From NCBI GenBank assembly GCA_965223305.1, contig CBDCWT010000083.1, forward strand, positions 45,074 to 109,073: DNA of 64,000 bases, in the 5' to 3' direction. The notes beneath the pieces were generated by a model. The model was given only the letters and a program-made list of their open reading frames with translations, was not told the DNA's origin and did no database searches. How positions within the stretch are numbered: the stretch's first letter is position 1; the number at the start of each line of letters is the position of its first letter. Positions 10,201 to 18,326 of the stretch are shown in pieces. The DNA is from CBDCWT01 sp965223305. Its GTDB lineage: Bacteria > Planctomycetota > Planctomycetia > Pirellulales > Pirellulaceae. The position numbers and the translations under genes were made by a program.

Positions 10201-13200
10201 GGACACGGTCGAGATCAAGGGAACCGTTCAAGATGACAACTTGCTTGAGTGGCGCCTCGAATACGCGCGGGCAGATTTGGTGGACTACCAGAACTTTGCT
10301 GCCGACGGCGACCATTGGAAGCTCATCAATAGCGGCAATTCGAATGTCATCAATGGCGCCTTGGGCACGTTTGATGCCACCGTGCTGTCAAACAACACCT
10401 ACGTTGTGCGACTCTATGCGTCAGATGGTGTTCGCATCCGCACGCGAGGCATATTGCTAGCCGTCGCAGGGCAAACAAAGATCGGCAACTTTCGACTTGA
10501 GTTCACGGACCTTCAGATCCCACTCGCCGGCATTCCCATCAGCGTCACGCGTGTGTACGACACTTTGGATGCCGACACCATTGGGAGCTTTGGGCACGGC
10601 TGGACGATGGGCGCCGCCGACCCGTTGATTTTTGAAACAGTTCCTGATGGCGGAGAATTCGTGCCGGGCCAGACTAAAGTCTATTTGACCAATCCAGACG
10701 GCCACCGTGTTGGCTTTACTTACACGGAGACAGCTATTAGTGCTGGCCTGATCGGGGACACGCTCTTTGCCATTTCGTTTGAACCTGACCCAGGCGTCTA
10801 TGACACGTTGGCCATCGAACAACGGACAATTTCCCGAAGTGGAGCAAGCGGAGCGTTTGGGTCTATAGCCCAAGCGCTAGGCGCCACGCTGATGAATCCA
10901 GAGGAGTATACCCTGACAACTCCAACCGGTTTCAAATATAGCTATCACGAGGACGAAGGCCTCAAGCGTATCACAGACCTCAATGGCAACTTTGTCACAT
11001 TCACCCAGGATGCGATTACTCATTCGTCAGGGGACGAAATTACATTTGTTCGGTCAGCAGGCCGCGTTGACGAGATCAACTTCCCGAGCGTTGATGTTGA
11101 TGGAAACCCCACGACAGCCACTCTGAATTACCAATACGACGCAAATGGGGACCTAACACTTTTCACGGATGCCGCTGGTGTCTCGACAGGCTACGAATAC
11201 GAGGCCAACCCCGCTCACTTCCTGAAACGCGCGATCAACGACGCGGGTGAAACCCAGTTTCGAGTTGTCTACGAAGAGAAGGACAACGTGTTCCGTTTCC
11301 TTCACGTTGAAGATCGAGATGGGAACATTCTGCAGCTGTCGCCGAGTCCAGATCTGCTCGCGCAACAAGCCGTGGTCAGGGACGGCAACGGCAACGAAAC
11401 AACACTCAAGTTCGATGACCGCGGGAATGTATTGGAAGAGCAAGACGCTCACGGCAACACGATATTCCGAGAATACAACGATCCCAACAACCCCGACTTG
11501 GAAACCAGGATCGTCGATCGGCTTGGATTCGTCGCCGAACGCGAGTATGACGCGAATGGCAATGTTCGATTCATCAGGGAGTTGGGCCCAGAGAATGCGC
11601 CGTTTGCAAATCCCATCGTTACGGAGTTTCAATACGACTCAGGAAATCGTGTCGAGCTGATCAAGAACGCGATGGGATACACGACACAGTTTGACTATGA
11701 CGCGAACGGAAACCTTGAATGGATCGTCAACAACGAAGGGCACTACTCGACGTTTACATATGACGCGCAAGGACGCCGAGAAACCTTTACGGACTTCAAC
11801 AAGAACACAACTCGCTTTGAATACACGACTGGCGACCAGCCGAACCGGGTGATTTTCGCTGACGGCACGTATCAAGTCTTCGAATACAATTCGTACGGTC
11901 AGGTGACGCTCGAAGAATTCTTCGAGGCGGACGGAACGCCTGTTGAGCGCCGTGCAACTCAGTACGATGCGAGCGGGCGGGTTGTCGCCGAAATCAGCGG
12001 GGCTGAAGGCGACCCAGACCATCCGCCAACTGTCGTCCGAAAGTTCTACGACGGACATCTGCTGGATTGGGAGATCATTGTTCACCCAGATTCGGTTGAG
12101 CTAGACGGAACCCTTCGCGAGTCGCCCGCGACTCCGGTGCATCAACGAAAGAGCAGTATCACGGACTTTGAATACGACAGCAATGACCGCTTAATCTGGC
12201 AGGTGGATGCAGAAGGTGGGCGAGTTGATTTCCGGTACGATGCTCAAGGAAATCGAATTGCCCTTCGAGATCCGGTCGGGAACATTACTACTTGGGTCTA
12301 TGATGAACTAAATCGAGTGGTCGAAGAACGAGACCCTCTTTATTGGGACAATGTTCGCAGCACCGACCAAGCCTTCATGTCAATGTCAGACGACGAATTC
12401 CTGGAACTTGTTGCCCCCGTCACTCCCATCTCGCCGTTTAACGACACGGAGACACGCGATCCCCTTTACGACGATTCGAGCGGTGCCAGCTGTGGCACCC
12501 AAACAGGAGCGGAGCACGTTCGCTTGACCTGCTATGACGCCGACGGGAATCAGACTCATACGATTGACCGCAACAATCGCATGCGCGAGTTTGACTACGA
12601 TCACGCGGGACGTCTACTGCAGGAAATTTGGTACTCACCACCAGCCCCAGGCACAGGCGTTCGAGACCTCGTTGAGACCATCACGTTCACCTATGACGTG
12701 CTGGGCAATATGGAGACGGCGAGCGACTCCAACAGCAACTATCTCTTTACCTACGACACGCTAAACCGCCTCGACACAGTCGACAACAACCCAGATGGCA
12801 CCAGAACAGCGCCTCGCGTTATTTTGGACTATGACTACGACCCGCAGGGCAACGTAGTCCTGACGAGCGATGATGCTGGAGTCACGGTCGAATCGGACTA
12901 CGACCAACGAAATCGCCTCGAATGGAGGAAATGGTTTGACGCAGACGCAAGCGGGGACGTCGACGATGCCCGTGTTGACTTCACATACAACGCAGCAGGC
13001 CGAGAGGCCACGATTCATCGCTACTCCGACCTGCTTGCGACGACACTCGTGGGCAACACGATTCGCACATATGACCTAGCCGGTCGCAGCGATCTGCTCC
13101 GTCATAACAATTCAAGTGGGGCACTGCTTGCCGCTTACAACTACGACTACAACTCCTCGGGCCTCTTGATTGCCGAAGAACGCAGTCACCAAGAAGCCCA

Positions 13201-14497
13201 ATTCGCCCAAACGGTCGGATACGTGTACGACTTGACAGGGCAAGTAACCGAAGCCCTTTTCAGTGGGCAGTTTAACGAACGGTACACCTATGACCTCAAC
13301 GGAAATCGTAAAACGTCGGAAGTTGGTGGCGACCAGCGGACCTATACGGCTGGGGCAGCAAATCGACTCCAAAACGACCGACAATATCGGTACGAATATG
13401 ATGGAGAAGGGAACCAGATCAAGCGAGTTCCGATCCTTCCTGACGGGACAGACGATTCGAGTGGCACAGTGCGCACATTCATCTATGACCACCGCAATCG
13501 CTTGGTGCGAGCCAACGACTGGAGCAGCGACCCAGGCGATCCGAAGGCTCCAATTCCTGGAGTCGTCATATTGGAGAGCGTTCTGTACACGTATGATGTG
13601 TTTGGTGATCGAATAGCTCAAACCCAGAGTGGGGTGACAATTCACAGCATTTACGATGGAGGCAGTGTTTGGGCGGATGCCGGACTCGGAACAGATTGGG
13701 TTCGATATTTGTTTGGAGACGATGTTGACAATCTACTCGGGCAGAATGAAAACACGCAGACAAGATGGCACCTATCTGATAACCAAAGGACGGTTCGGGA
13801 CATTGTTGATTCAACAGGAACGCTTGCCGATCATACAGAATACTCAAGTTTTGGAGCAGTGATTGGCACATCGCTGGTCCACCAAGACCGGTTTGCCTTT
13901 ACTGGGCGTGAGTTTGACGGAACAACGGGGCTATATTACTACCGCGCACGGGCGTACGACCCGCAAACGGGACGCTTCCAAAACCAGGACCCACTTTCGT
14001 TTGACGCTGGAGACGCAAATCTGTATCGGTACGGAGCGAACGCGCCAGGCGTTTATCGAGACCCTACCGGCACAGTTTCAACGTCAGAATACGCCAGTCT
14101 AGTGAGTCGCCTGAGTCAAGTCGCCGCACAATGTGCAAAGTCCCTTGTTTCAGGGGCGATAGTGGGTGAGGTAGTGGAGTTGACCATTTACATATACTTC
14201 ACAACAAACGGCCAGCCATACATTGGCCGGACGATTCAAGAATTGAGTGCTCGCGAGCGCCAGCATTTGGCGAAGCTCAAGAAACAAGGGCTAGGCATCG
14301 TTGAAGATTCGACGACAGCATTGTTCCGTGGGTCCGTCGCCAAGGGGGCAGTTGCCCAAGTGGAACAGGCTTTCCTTGAAGAAGCAGATAATTTCTTCGG
14401 GCGCCCAACCAATCTCTTGACGAAACCCAAAAAAGGGATTACAGGGGTTCTTAAAAACAGGATTCGTGCTGCAGCGAAATTTGCGGATCCTTGTTGA
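4205..14497 (+). CDS. Giant RHS/YD-repeat polymorphic toxin with GIY-YIG-like C-terminus
   Basis: About 3430 residues. I chose ATG 4205 because the basic leader (MSKKSRKRRRN) runs directly into RLEDRLMLTA, the N-terminal LEPR-like motif of planctomycete giant surface proteins. Two dockerin-like calcium loops follow (DVNADGRRSIADL, DITGDGWATLSDM, residues ~50-100). Next come a series of putative-Ig/cadherin-like repeats of ~90 residues with the NxPPxIxSxP...DPDxDxLTY...WxP pattern, interrupted by a lectin-like insert (~395-595) and an SdrD-B-like segment (~965-1220). From ~2090 an RHS shell with many YD repeats ends in GLYYYRARAYDPQTGRF and the pre-toxin mark DPTGT (~3290). The last ~150 residues hold YIYF..NGQPYIGRT, R and H spaced as in GIY-YIG nucleases, and a later VEQAFLEE that can supply the catalytic Glu. 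The family model is an RHS cocoon releasing a toxin; target and delivery route are inference. Confidence 0.9.
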   Translation: MSKKSRKRRRNLRDNKWLGMERLEDRLMLTASSGASPHTDVSPWHNATDPFDVNADGRRSIADLRVLLTDYLENGARELGGGDSDVGYYVDITGDGWATLSDMRQLLQTLTAPVASAEGVPNSTSNVANTNGENLLFVEFGYLPGGAGDEVIVQTDFSSVPDAFDEVGTFIITPDLVDSNGALLQPPAERIFPLFQRGAATFAVSPTFDGAQRLGVYAKVDDSHPDSAIRVVPESIASWKVQWEEQLQLWSSLPEVGDRGYDDGEFHVTATVVDANRPPEFVTEPVTAAHADIPYEYDSDAVDPDQDELTYRLAAGPAGMSIDPRTGRVMWRPSAGQVGVHSVVLEVADGARSDIQQYDIVVAQTPSNRPPVILSSPVRSAYLGEPVVTEPETPVDLRDWQVIQYDMGIWRDAEWIVSNDGTSVRQLHNSDAAILLSDFTLTNTKVEGTWLMDGGDDDMVGFVFGYQDTGHFYLFDWKRNTQSRQGNRSLGNAEQGMTVRAISVEDGNLDALDIWPTAGNGARSRTLFHNDVRWNHNTEYRFSLEFHPGEFTITVSIGDTVLEAATIEDDTYTSGGFGFYNFSQDNAVYRGFTSQAVPDDRYVYDVEAIDPDSDPLTYELVESPEGMTISPANGLVSWVPDDTHLGNHRVVVRVRDGRGGEAIQDFIVCVHPDPTNHAPLIVSEPARRFLQGPANDISVYRYDVEAIDFDFDTLRYELDAAPSGATINNETGEIQWPMVNGEQFVPVDFSQFHNLRLQAIPLPTGVHPNAFQYPEGSFETDGIPFEIPAGGNNAWFASGQNGSLSQVEIPVGEFGVSEVHTLINSGWGSPQIPGLAAVEFVGSDGAFYRKELVGNVDIRDYNQGVFTNSINGTSTVNVFTAGSGQNQEARLDKQFFDLPADFKSQVLETIRFIDNGAEGIQRIFVAGVTVLAAPSQATFEIQVTDGRGGLDQQSFTLDVMEAGDGEIHGTKFNDSDGDGHFVRHQAEEFSGGPGAWSPDGASLHYIQTGGNPGGYLELRDVVNTQLSLSVDSEIVNHLDAYDGGTLAFDARSINGIVEPWNVFGRIEIRSASKDLVYDGIGAVPGSDWSTFSIGLSSTEWGVSQNEWLEALDTATAMEITLEADLRLREHVGFDNFQLTPWRQEEGMEGWRIYLDENNNGMWESWERSTTTDASGAYAFTDLPDGDYTVREVARKGWQQTHPEFERRIAIQGGNVVDRVDFGNLAVPVTSVYFTSFPTTTVEAGQRFVYEAHIVSSSGEVTIELPLAPQGMSIHPTTGVVVWDPSDLDVGTHQVALRAVAEDGEVITQPFQLTVEPFNAPPVFESIPPAAVGIGQPLEFNVRAFDPDGDTAGLRFANPTLGNGLVVDPISGHATWTAPISTGPQTLSIVATDEQGGESTLSFTVAVLDGINSPPLFTSTPRTSTAVNVPWHYIPDATDPDDEPLTVSIEFGPNEAILTDMGVIQWTPTSPGTVTFVVRATDSRGEHVEQTFDVTATLEFENSAPIILSESVPTQAAYNLTQQFQILASDPDNDSVQWRLESGPTGMGMDQRGNVRWTPDESLLGPQEFIVVVSDAYGGTSEATFTIEVTCANGSPQVISTPVTNSTEREPYRYTIDAVDPEHDELRFLLETMPTGMAVDETTGEISWLPNVGQAGLHLIEVAVVDSHGAVGRQSFEIEVDSLPLGEDPQAILTINEPPRITSTPVFGAQPGESYTYQVEAFDPEGTSLAYGFLSNPQGMAISPAGEVTWTPPLNGPTTESVSIVVEDADGAKGFQTFTLRIEENRSPVITSFPVDTVSAGGAYAYDFRALDPDNHRLTFSITGPSGMLIDASGAIRWQTDPTDAGRAEFVSVTVEDEFGATATQNFTLNVAADTVAPNVDLEILQGFVDSAGNFFINQGDTTFIRVTATDDLRVAALELTIDGAVTPVPPSGVVEYQGVAPGSVSIVATATDVAGNVGTSTTSLGVIDPNDNSVPQVEITSPVSSEPHGASSGALHEVTDTVEIKGTVQDDNLLEWRLEYARADLVDYQNFAADGDHWKLINSGNSNVINGALGTFDATVLSNNTYVVRLYASDGVRIRTRGILLAVAGQTKIGNFRLEFTDLQIPLAGIPISVTRVYDTLDADTIGSFGHGWTMGAADPLIFETVPDGGEFVPGQTKVYLTNPDGHRVGFTYTETAISAGLIGDTLFAISFEPDPGVYDTLAIEQRTISRSGASGAFGSIAQALGATLMNPEEYTLTTPTGFKYSYHEDEGLKRITDLNGNFVTFTQDAITHSSGDEITFVRSAGRVDEINFPSVDVDGNPTTATLNYQYDANGDLTLFTDAAGVSTGYEYEANPAHFLKRAINDAGETQFRVVYEEKDNVFRFLHVEDRDGNILQLSPSPDLLAQQAVVRDGNGNETTLKFDDRGNVLEEQDAHGNTIFREYNDPNNPDLETRIVDRLGFVAEREYDANGNVRFIRELGPENAPFANPIVTEFQYDSGNRVELIKNAMGYTTQFDYDANGNLEWIVNNEGHYSTFTYDAQGRRETFTDFNKNTTRFEYTTGDQPNRVIFADGTYQVFEYNSYGQVTLEEFFEADGTPVERRATQYDASGRVVAEISGAEGDPDHPPTVVRKFYDGHLLDWEIIVHPDSVELDGTLRESPATPVHQRKSSITDFEYDSNDRLIWQVDAEGGRVDFRYDAQGNRIALRDPVGNITTWVYDELNRVVEERDPLYWDNVRSTDQAFMSMSDDEFLELVAPVTPISPFNDTETRDPLYDDSSGASCGTQTGAEHVRLTCYDADGNQTHTIDRNNRMREFDYDHAGRLLQEIWYSPPAPGTGVRDLVETITFTYDVLGNMETASDSNSNYLFTYDTLNRLDTVDNNPDGTRTAPRVILDYDYDPQGNVVLTSDDAGVTVESDYDQRNRLEWRKWFDADASGDVDDARVDFTYNAAGREATIHRYSDLLATTLVGNTIRTYDLAGRSDLLRHNNSSGALLAAYNYDYNSSGLLIAEERSHQEAQFAQTVGYVYDLTGQVTEALFSGQFNERYTYDLNGNRKTSEVGGDQRTYTAGAANRLQNDRQYRYEYDGEGNQIKRVPILPDGTDDSSGTVRTFIYDHRNRLVRANDWSSDPGDPKAPIPGVVILESVLYTYDVFGDRIAQTQSGVTIHSIYDGGSVWADAGLGTDWVRYLFGDDVDNLLGQNENTQTRWHLSDNQRTVRDIVDSTGTLADHTEYSSFGAVIGTSLVHQDRFAFTGREFDGTTGLYYYRARAYDPQTGRFQNQDPLSFDAGDANLYRYGANAPGVYRDPTGTVSTSEYASLVSRLSQVAAQCAKSLVSGAIVGEVVELTIYIYFTTNGQPYIGRTIQELSARERQHLAKLKKQGLGIVEDSTTALFRGSVAKGAVAQVEQAFLEEADNFFGRPTNLLTKPKKGITGVLKNRIRAAAKFADPC

Positions 14498-14509
14498 TAG
14501 GAGAATATC

Positions 14510-14806
14510 ATGCAGTCTTGCACATTGGTCCTAAAATTGGCTGAAAGCCCATTTGGCAACAAAGAAGAAAGAGAAGAGCTCAGGTTGATTGAAGTCGCCA
14601 TTGACAGTAAGTGCCGTGAACTAAACGTTGGCAAGATTGCTGACATCCAAAACGGTGGAGGCTTCGCTCGCTTCATTGTCATCGGAGAGTCGGCGGATGC
14701 GATCTACTCAGCGTTGGCGACAGTGCTTGATATGGGAGCTCTACCCCACGGCTCATCGATCCAAAAATACCGTAGCGATGACGACATTGAGACAACGAGC
14801 TTTTAG
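14510..14806 (+). CDS. Candidate immunity protein for the RHS GIY-YIG toxin
   Basis: A 98-residue acidic protein that starts 12 bp after the RHS stop, with a good Shine-Dalgarno (AGGAG) 6 bp before the ATG. No family is recognised. The pattern of alternating strands and helices (CTLVLKLAE, LIEVAID, FARFIVIG, ADAIYSALATVLD) suggests a small alpha/beta fold, perhaps ferredoxin-like. Its place directly behind a toxin-bearing RHS C-terminus, small size and cytosolic character (no signal peptide) are what is expected of an immunity protein. Function is inferred from position only. Confidence 0.65.
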   Translation: MQSCTLVLKLAESPFGNKEEREELRLIEVAIDSKCRELNVGKIADIQNGGGFARFIVIGESADAIYSALATVLDMGALPHGSSIQKYRSDDDIETTSF

Positions 14807-14917
14807 GGTCGCCAATCCGTCGAGGCAATTCAATTTTGCCCGATAAGTCTTCTTATCAGTCGAATTCCTGAGGAGTTTTGTCGGATAACTTTAAGTCACT
14901 TGAAGTAAAGCCCACCA

Positions 14918-16420
14918 TCAATTGGAGTACCAGCTGACAGGAACGAGTTTTTCATCTCCTCGCCAACGTTCGACGATTGAGTCTTGATACCACTCGTCCA
15001 CCAAATCTGCATGGTCGGTAATGACGACCTGGAGGTTCGGTGCTAACTCGTTCACGACGTCAAAGATAAATCGGAACATCTCCCGCACCGTTTCCTTGTC
15101 TTCATCTTCCAGGTCATCAACGTCCTGCTTTGGGATCGGCACCTCGCTCGGAAAATAGGCTTGAGTTGGCTGATCAAGGAAAAGCACACGCGGCACTGGG
15201 CGCGAGTGCTTCACAAACCACTCGTGGAGTGCTAAGTGAGCAATCAAGTGGCAGCCCACCCAGTTCGCACCGCTTCCCATTTCAGACATTGGTATTCCCT
15301 CACTGCCAGTGAACCCCCGGACTGTGAGGTTGTTAATGTCGATCTCGAAAGGGTACTCGGAATGCTCTAGATCCAATCGTTTTGCCCAGGTCGACATGCT
15401 TTCACTAATCACACGAAGCATGATCCCAAGCTGCTCCTCCAGCGTTTCGTTTGAGACGGTATTCTCCAGGTCAGCGACTACCCTTCTTTGTTTTTCAACT
15501 TCTCTCACCAGAGCCTCTGTCTCATCGACCTCTTTGACGCTATCAAGATACAAGCTGATGCGGCCCACAATTCGACCCTGCTGCGCCACTCGCTCACGTA
15601 AACGCTCTAGCTCTTCCTCTTGAGCAAAGATTGCTTCCAATGAGTTTCGATTGGCGGCTATTGCCGTCTCGGTTTGTGTTATCAGTTCCTGCCTTTCCTC
15701 GATGTACGACTCAAGCCTTGGCTGCTGGCGAACCACAGCATCGATCTGTTCGGTAATCTTCTTGAGGGAACCCTGGATGGCAGTAATGGTTGGTATTTCA
15801 ACTTGAAGTGCATTGCCGCACAGGGGGCAAATGTTGTGTGCTCCCCCTTCATTGTATAGCCCAATCGCCTCCAAACGTTGCCGTTGCTCAACGACCTCCT
15901 TGCTGTAGCCAATTTGGTCCAAAGCGAACGACTTAGCAGCTTCGACTTCTGTCCGTAACTTGTCGAGTGTGCTGAGCAGCTCGGCCCGTTCATCTCTTAG
16001 CACACGAAGACGGTCGTTGTTTGCCAATTCCGGCGTGCTTGGGACCCACTGAGATGCATGTTGGAGTACGCTAAGAATCTCACCAAAATCGTCTCCGTTG
16101 ACGTGGGGAGTCGGGGCGATGATCCCAACCTGCTGCGCCTCTGCCATCAGTGCCAGTGCACGTGTATTGTCGCGCCCCTGGATTGCTTGCTCATCCTCCA
16201 AACGCCGCTCAAGCTGCTTGAGCTTTCGTCGCTCTCTTCGGAGTTGTTGTATCTGACTGAACCGATCATCCGACGCGGCACCAAGGAAATACGGAAGCGT
16301 ATCCTTGATGGCCTGCGGAATGAAGTCTTCTTCCTGCCGGTAAAATAGTGATGCCGGGTCAGCAACGCGCTCTTGCGGTTGAAACAAGAGAAACGATGTG
16401 TGACTGATAATTGGGGTGGA
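14918..16420 (-). pseudogene. DUF3732 SMC/RecN-like ATPase, C-terminal part, N-terminus cut off by insertions
   Basis: About 495 residues of a long coiled-coil ATPase. It shows the segment QEEDFIPQAIKDTLPYFLG, long heptad-rich arms, a zinc-hook-like CPLCG near the middle, a signature-like SEMGSGANWVGCHLIAHLALH, and the Walker B-like LFLDQPTQAYFP that marks DUF3732 proteins. ATP-binding Walker A should sit in the N-terminus, which is missing here: upstream sequence becomes an IS3 terminus, and a further N-terminal scrap occurs at 22867-22965. The protein would be membrane-free and DNA-associated by family analogy. DUF3732 genes are often found in defence loci, which fits this island, but this copy cannot make a working ATPase. 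Confidence 0.8.
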
Positions 16421-16578
16421 CCCCATATCTATGTCGCTCAGAAAAGTTGACCCGGCTGTGCTCGGCTACGCTGACCCACTGCTTGGAAAAGAAGTGAGTG
16501 GAGCTTTGTTTCCAAGCAGCAGCGAACTGGATTGGAGGGCGGTGCGGATGGTCGGGCTGGGGCTGTAGCAGAGCGCGT

Positions 16579-16629
16579 AAAAAAACCTCGTCTACGGTCG
16601 ACGCGTGAGCGACGGTGACGTAGACGAGG
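16579..16629 (-). terminator. Long hairpin with T tract near the left end of the 5.18-kb element
   Basis: A perfect 11-bp stem CCTCGTCTACG (16586-16596) pairs with CGTAGACGAGG (16619-16629) across a 22-nt loop that is itself partly self-complementary. On the minus strand the hairpin is followed by seven T (16579-16585), the form of an intrinsic terminator pointing out of the element. It is conserved in the inverted copy at 63777-63827. Because the element encodes a ParB-like protein, a parS-like binding role is a possible alternative. Confidence 0.5.
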
Positions 16630-16660
16630 GTGTGAAAAAAGATAATGACAGCCTGCCTGA

Positions 16661-17395
16661 CAATTTGGCTTTTGGGCGATCGCGGTCGGGGAGTTCTTCG
16701 AGAATTCGCCAAATTGGCACGAGACCGATCGCGCCAAGCCCACTATCCAGTCTTATCGGACCGCTCTAGAGCGTGCTCTGGGTGAGCGTGACGACCTGCG
16801 CCGATGCCGCGCCAGCTGCTGCCACTGCGGCATCGAATTCCTGACGGCTCCGGCCAACGCCGGCCGCACTGATCTGCGTTGTCCGTTCGGCTGCCGTGAG
16901 CAACACCGTCGTGAGCAGTCGAATCGTCGCAGCGCGGAATACTATCGCACGAAGTCAGGACGCGCCAAGAAGAAGAGGCTGAACGGCCGAAGGGCGAAGC
17001 CAACGTCCAGTGCACCGAGCGGATCATCCAACGATTTGCGTTCCACCGCGGTCAGTCGGGCCTCCGCCGCAGTCAAGCCGCCTCCCGCCGAACCGACTCC
17101 ACAGGACGCCACGTCCTCCACTGCTTCTCTCGCGCCGTGTTCCCCCACACCTCCTCCGTCGCTCGCGGCGCCGTTGTCTCTACAGCTGCCGGGCAGCATC
17201 CAGCTCACCCAGGCGATGGTGGAACTTTCGCCCGTGCTGCCCTACGTGGAACTACTCTTCTCCCTACTCGGCCGCCAGGAGTTCGGCCGCCAAGAGCTGC
17301 TCGCGCGGCTGCGGGAACGAATGAGACAACACAGCCTCCTTTATCAGAATCGCCGCGACTACGTTGTTCAATTCCTTCATGAACAGCCTCCCTAA
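16661..17395 (+). CDS. Cysteine-rich zinc-ribbon-like protein of the 5.18-kb element
   Basis: The frame is open from 16661 to the TAA at 17393-17395 and is conserved with mostly silent changes in the inverted copy (63014-63744), which supports coding over its length. No ATG starts it; initiation is unclear. The N-terminal third has the motif SCCHCGIEF followed about 20 residues later by CPFGC, a plausible four-Cys zinc ribbon, and then a basic stretch (YYRTKSGRAKKKR). The middle is Pro/Ala/Ser-rich and disordered. The C-terminal ~60 residues (VELSPVLPYVELLFSLLGR, then an Arg-rich helix) look helical. The shape suggests a DNA-binding accessory protein; function is unknown. It overlaps the start of the ParB-like gene by 17 bp. 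Confidence 0.5.
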   Translation, partial: QFGFWAIAVGEFFENSPNWHETDRAKPTIQSYRTALERALGERDDLRRCRASCCHCGIEFLTAPANAGRTDLRCPFGCREQHRREQSNRRSAEYYRTKSGRAKKKRLNGRRAKPTSSAPSGSSNDLRSTAVSRASAAVKPPPAEPTPQDATSSTASLAPCSPTPPPSLAAPLSLQLPGSIQLTQAMVELSPVLPYVELLFSLLGRQEFGRQELLARLRERMRQHSLLYQNRRDYVVQFLHEQPP

Positions 17396-18326
17396 CCGCG
17401 TCTCGGCCTCTGCCATGTCTCCATCCATCGAATGCAGCCAGATCGACCGGCGCCATGAAGGCTGCCGTGTTCGTGATTCCGCCCAGGAAGCGCGCCTGCT
17501 GGCCGAAGTCTCGCAGCGCGGCATTCAACAGGCGTTGGCGGGCGTGTGGAACGACTCGCAGTTCATCCTGCTTGACGGGTTCAAGCGGCTGCGCGCCGCC
17601 GAAAAGCTGCACATCCACTGCGTCCCCTGCCGCTCGTTAGGGGAAGAGGAAGCCACGGGCATCCTGAGCCTGATGCGCACGAAAAAGCAAACCTCACTCA
17701 ATGCGTTCGAAGAGGCGCGCTTCATCGAGCTGCTTGTCGACACCCATCAGATGAGCGTCGCGGACATTGCCTCACAACTTGGCCGCAGCAAAGCCTGGGT
17801 GTCGATGCGTCGCGGACTGCTCACCGAGATGACTCCCGCCGTGCAGAACCTGCTCAGCCAGGGCAAGTTCCCGGTCTACGCCTACCTGCACACCTTGCGG
17901 CCGTTTATGCGCATGAACGCGGCCGAAAGCGGACAGATCGAACGATTCATCCGCGCGGTCGCTGGACGGTCGCCCAGTCTGCGCGACATCCAACTGCTGG
18001 CCGACGGCTGCTTCCGCGGTCCGGCGCCGTTGCGGGAAGCCATCCTGCAAGGCAATTGGCAGTGGTCGTTGCAGCAAATCAAAGACACGCTCGCTCGGCC
18101 CGGCGCCTGCAGCGCCGCCGAGCAGCAGCTGCTGAGCGACCTGATCAAGACGTCCAAGATGATGGCGCTGATTACATCCCGTTGCCACAGCGCAGCGTTG
18201 AAGACCCCTGCGTTCCTTGTCGAAGCCAATCTGTCGGCGACGGCGCTGCTCGCTCAACTGCCCGCCTTTCAACAAGCGTTGGAGACGTTCGATGGCCGAC
18301 CCCGAGATGAACCTGTCAATCTTTAA
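17379..18326 (+). CDS. ParB-like protein (ParB/Srx fold plus HTH) of the 5.18-kb element
   Basis: About 315 residues from the ATG at 17379; an alternative start is ATG 17415. The N-terminal part shows ParB/Srx features: an ALAGVWNDSQFILLDGF strand pair and DGFKRLRAAEKL in the place of the family's GERRxRA box. A helix-turn-helix follows at MSVADIASQLGRSKAWVSM, then an all-helical C-terminal half. Family ParB proteins bind parS DNA and hydrolyse CTP; whether this one does is not visible, since the Arg box is altered. Its 3' end overlaps the transposase start by 35 bp, so the two are translationally coupled. It may act as a sequence-specific accessory of transposition or as a replication/partition aid. 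Confidence 0.8.
   Translation: MNSLPNRVSASAMSPSIECSQIDRRHEGCRVRDSAQEARLLAEVSQRGIQQALAGVWNDSQFILLDGFKRLRAAEKLHIHCVPCRSLGEEEATGILSLMRTKKQTSLNAFEEARFIELLVDTHQMSVADIASQLGRSKAWVSMRRGLLTEMTPAVQNLLSQGKFPVYAYLHTLRPFMRMNAAESGQIERFIRAVAGRSPSLRDIQLLADGCFRGPAPLREAILQGNWQWSLQQIKDTLARPGACSAAEQQLLSDLIKTSKMMALITSRCHSAALKTPAFLVEANLSATALLAQLPAFQQALETFDGRPRDEPVNL

Noticed and set aside
10457..14102. Several long frames on the minus strand and other plus frames inside the RHS gene
   Set aside because: They are shadows of a single continuous repeat-rich gene and lack any domain or ribosome site.
14834..14860. Short hairpin GATAAG-TCTT-CTTATC after the immunity candidate
   Set aside because: The stem is short and AT-rich with no T tract, so it is too weak to call a terminator.
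16438..16743. Arg-rich minus-strand frame at the left end of the 5.18-kb element
   Set aside because: It is conserved in both copies only because the whole element is, crosses the hairpin, and has biased Arg/Ser composition of an antisense frame.
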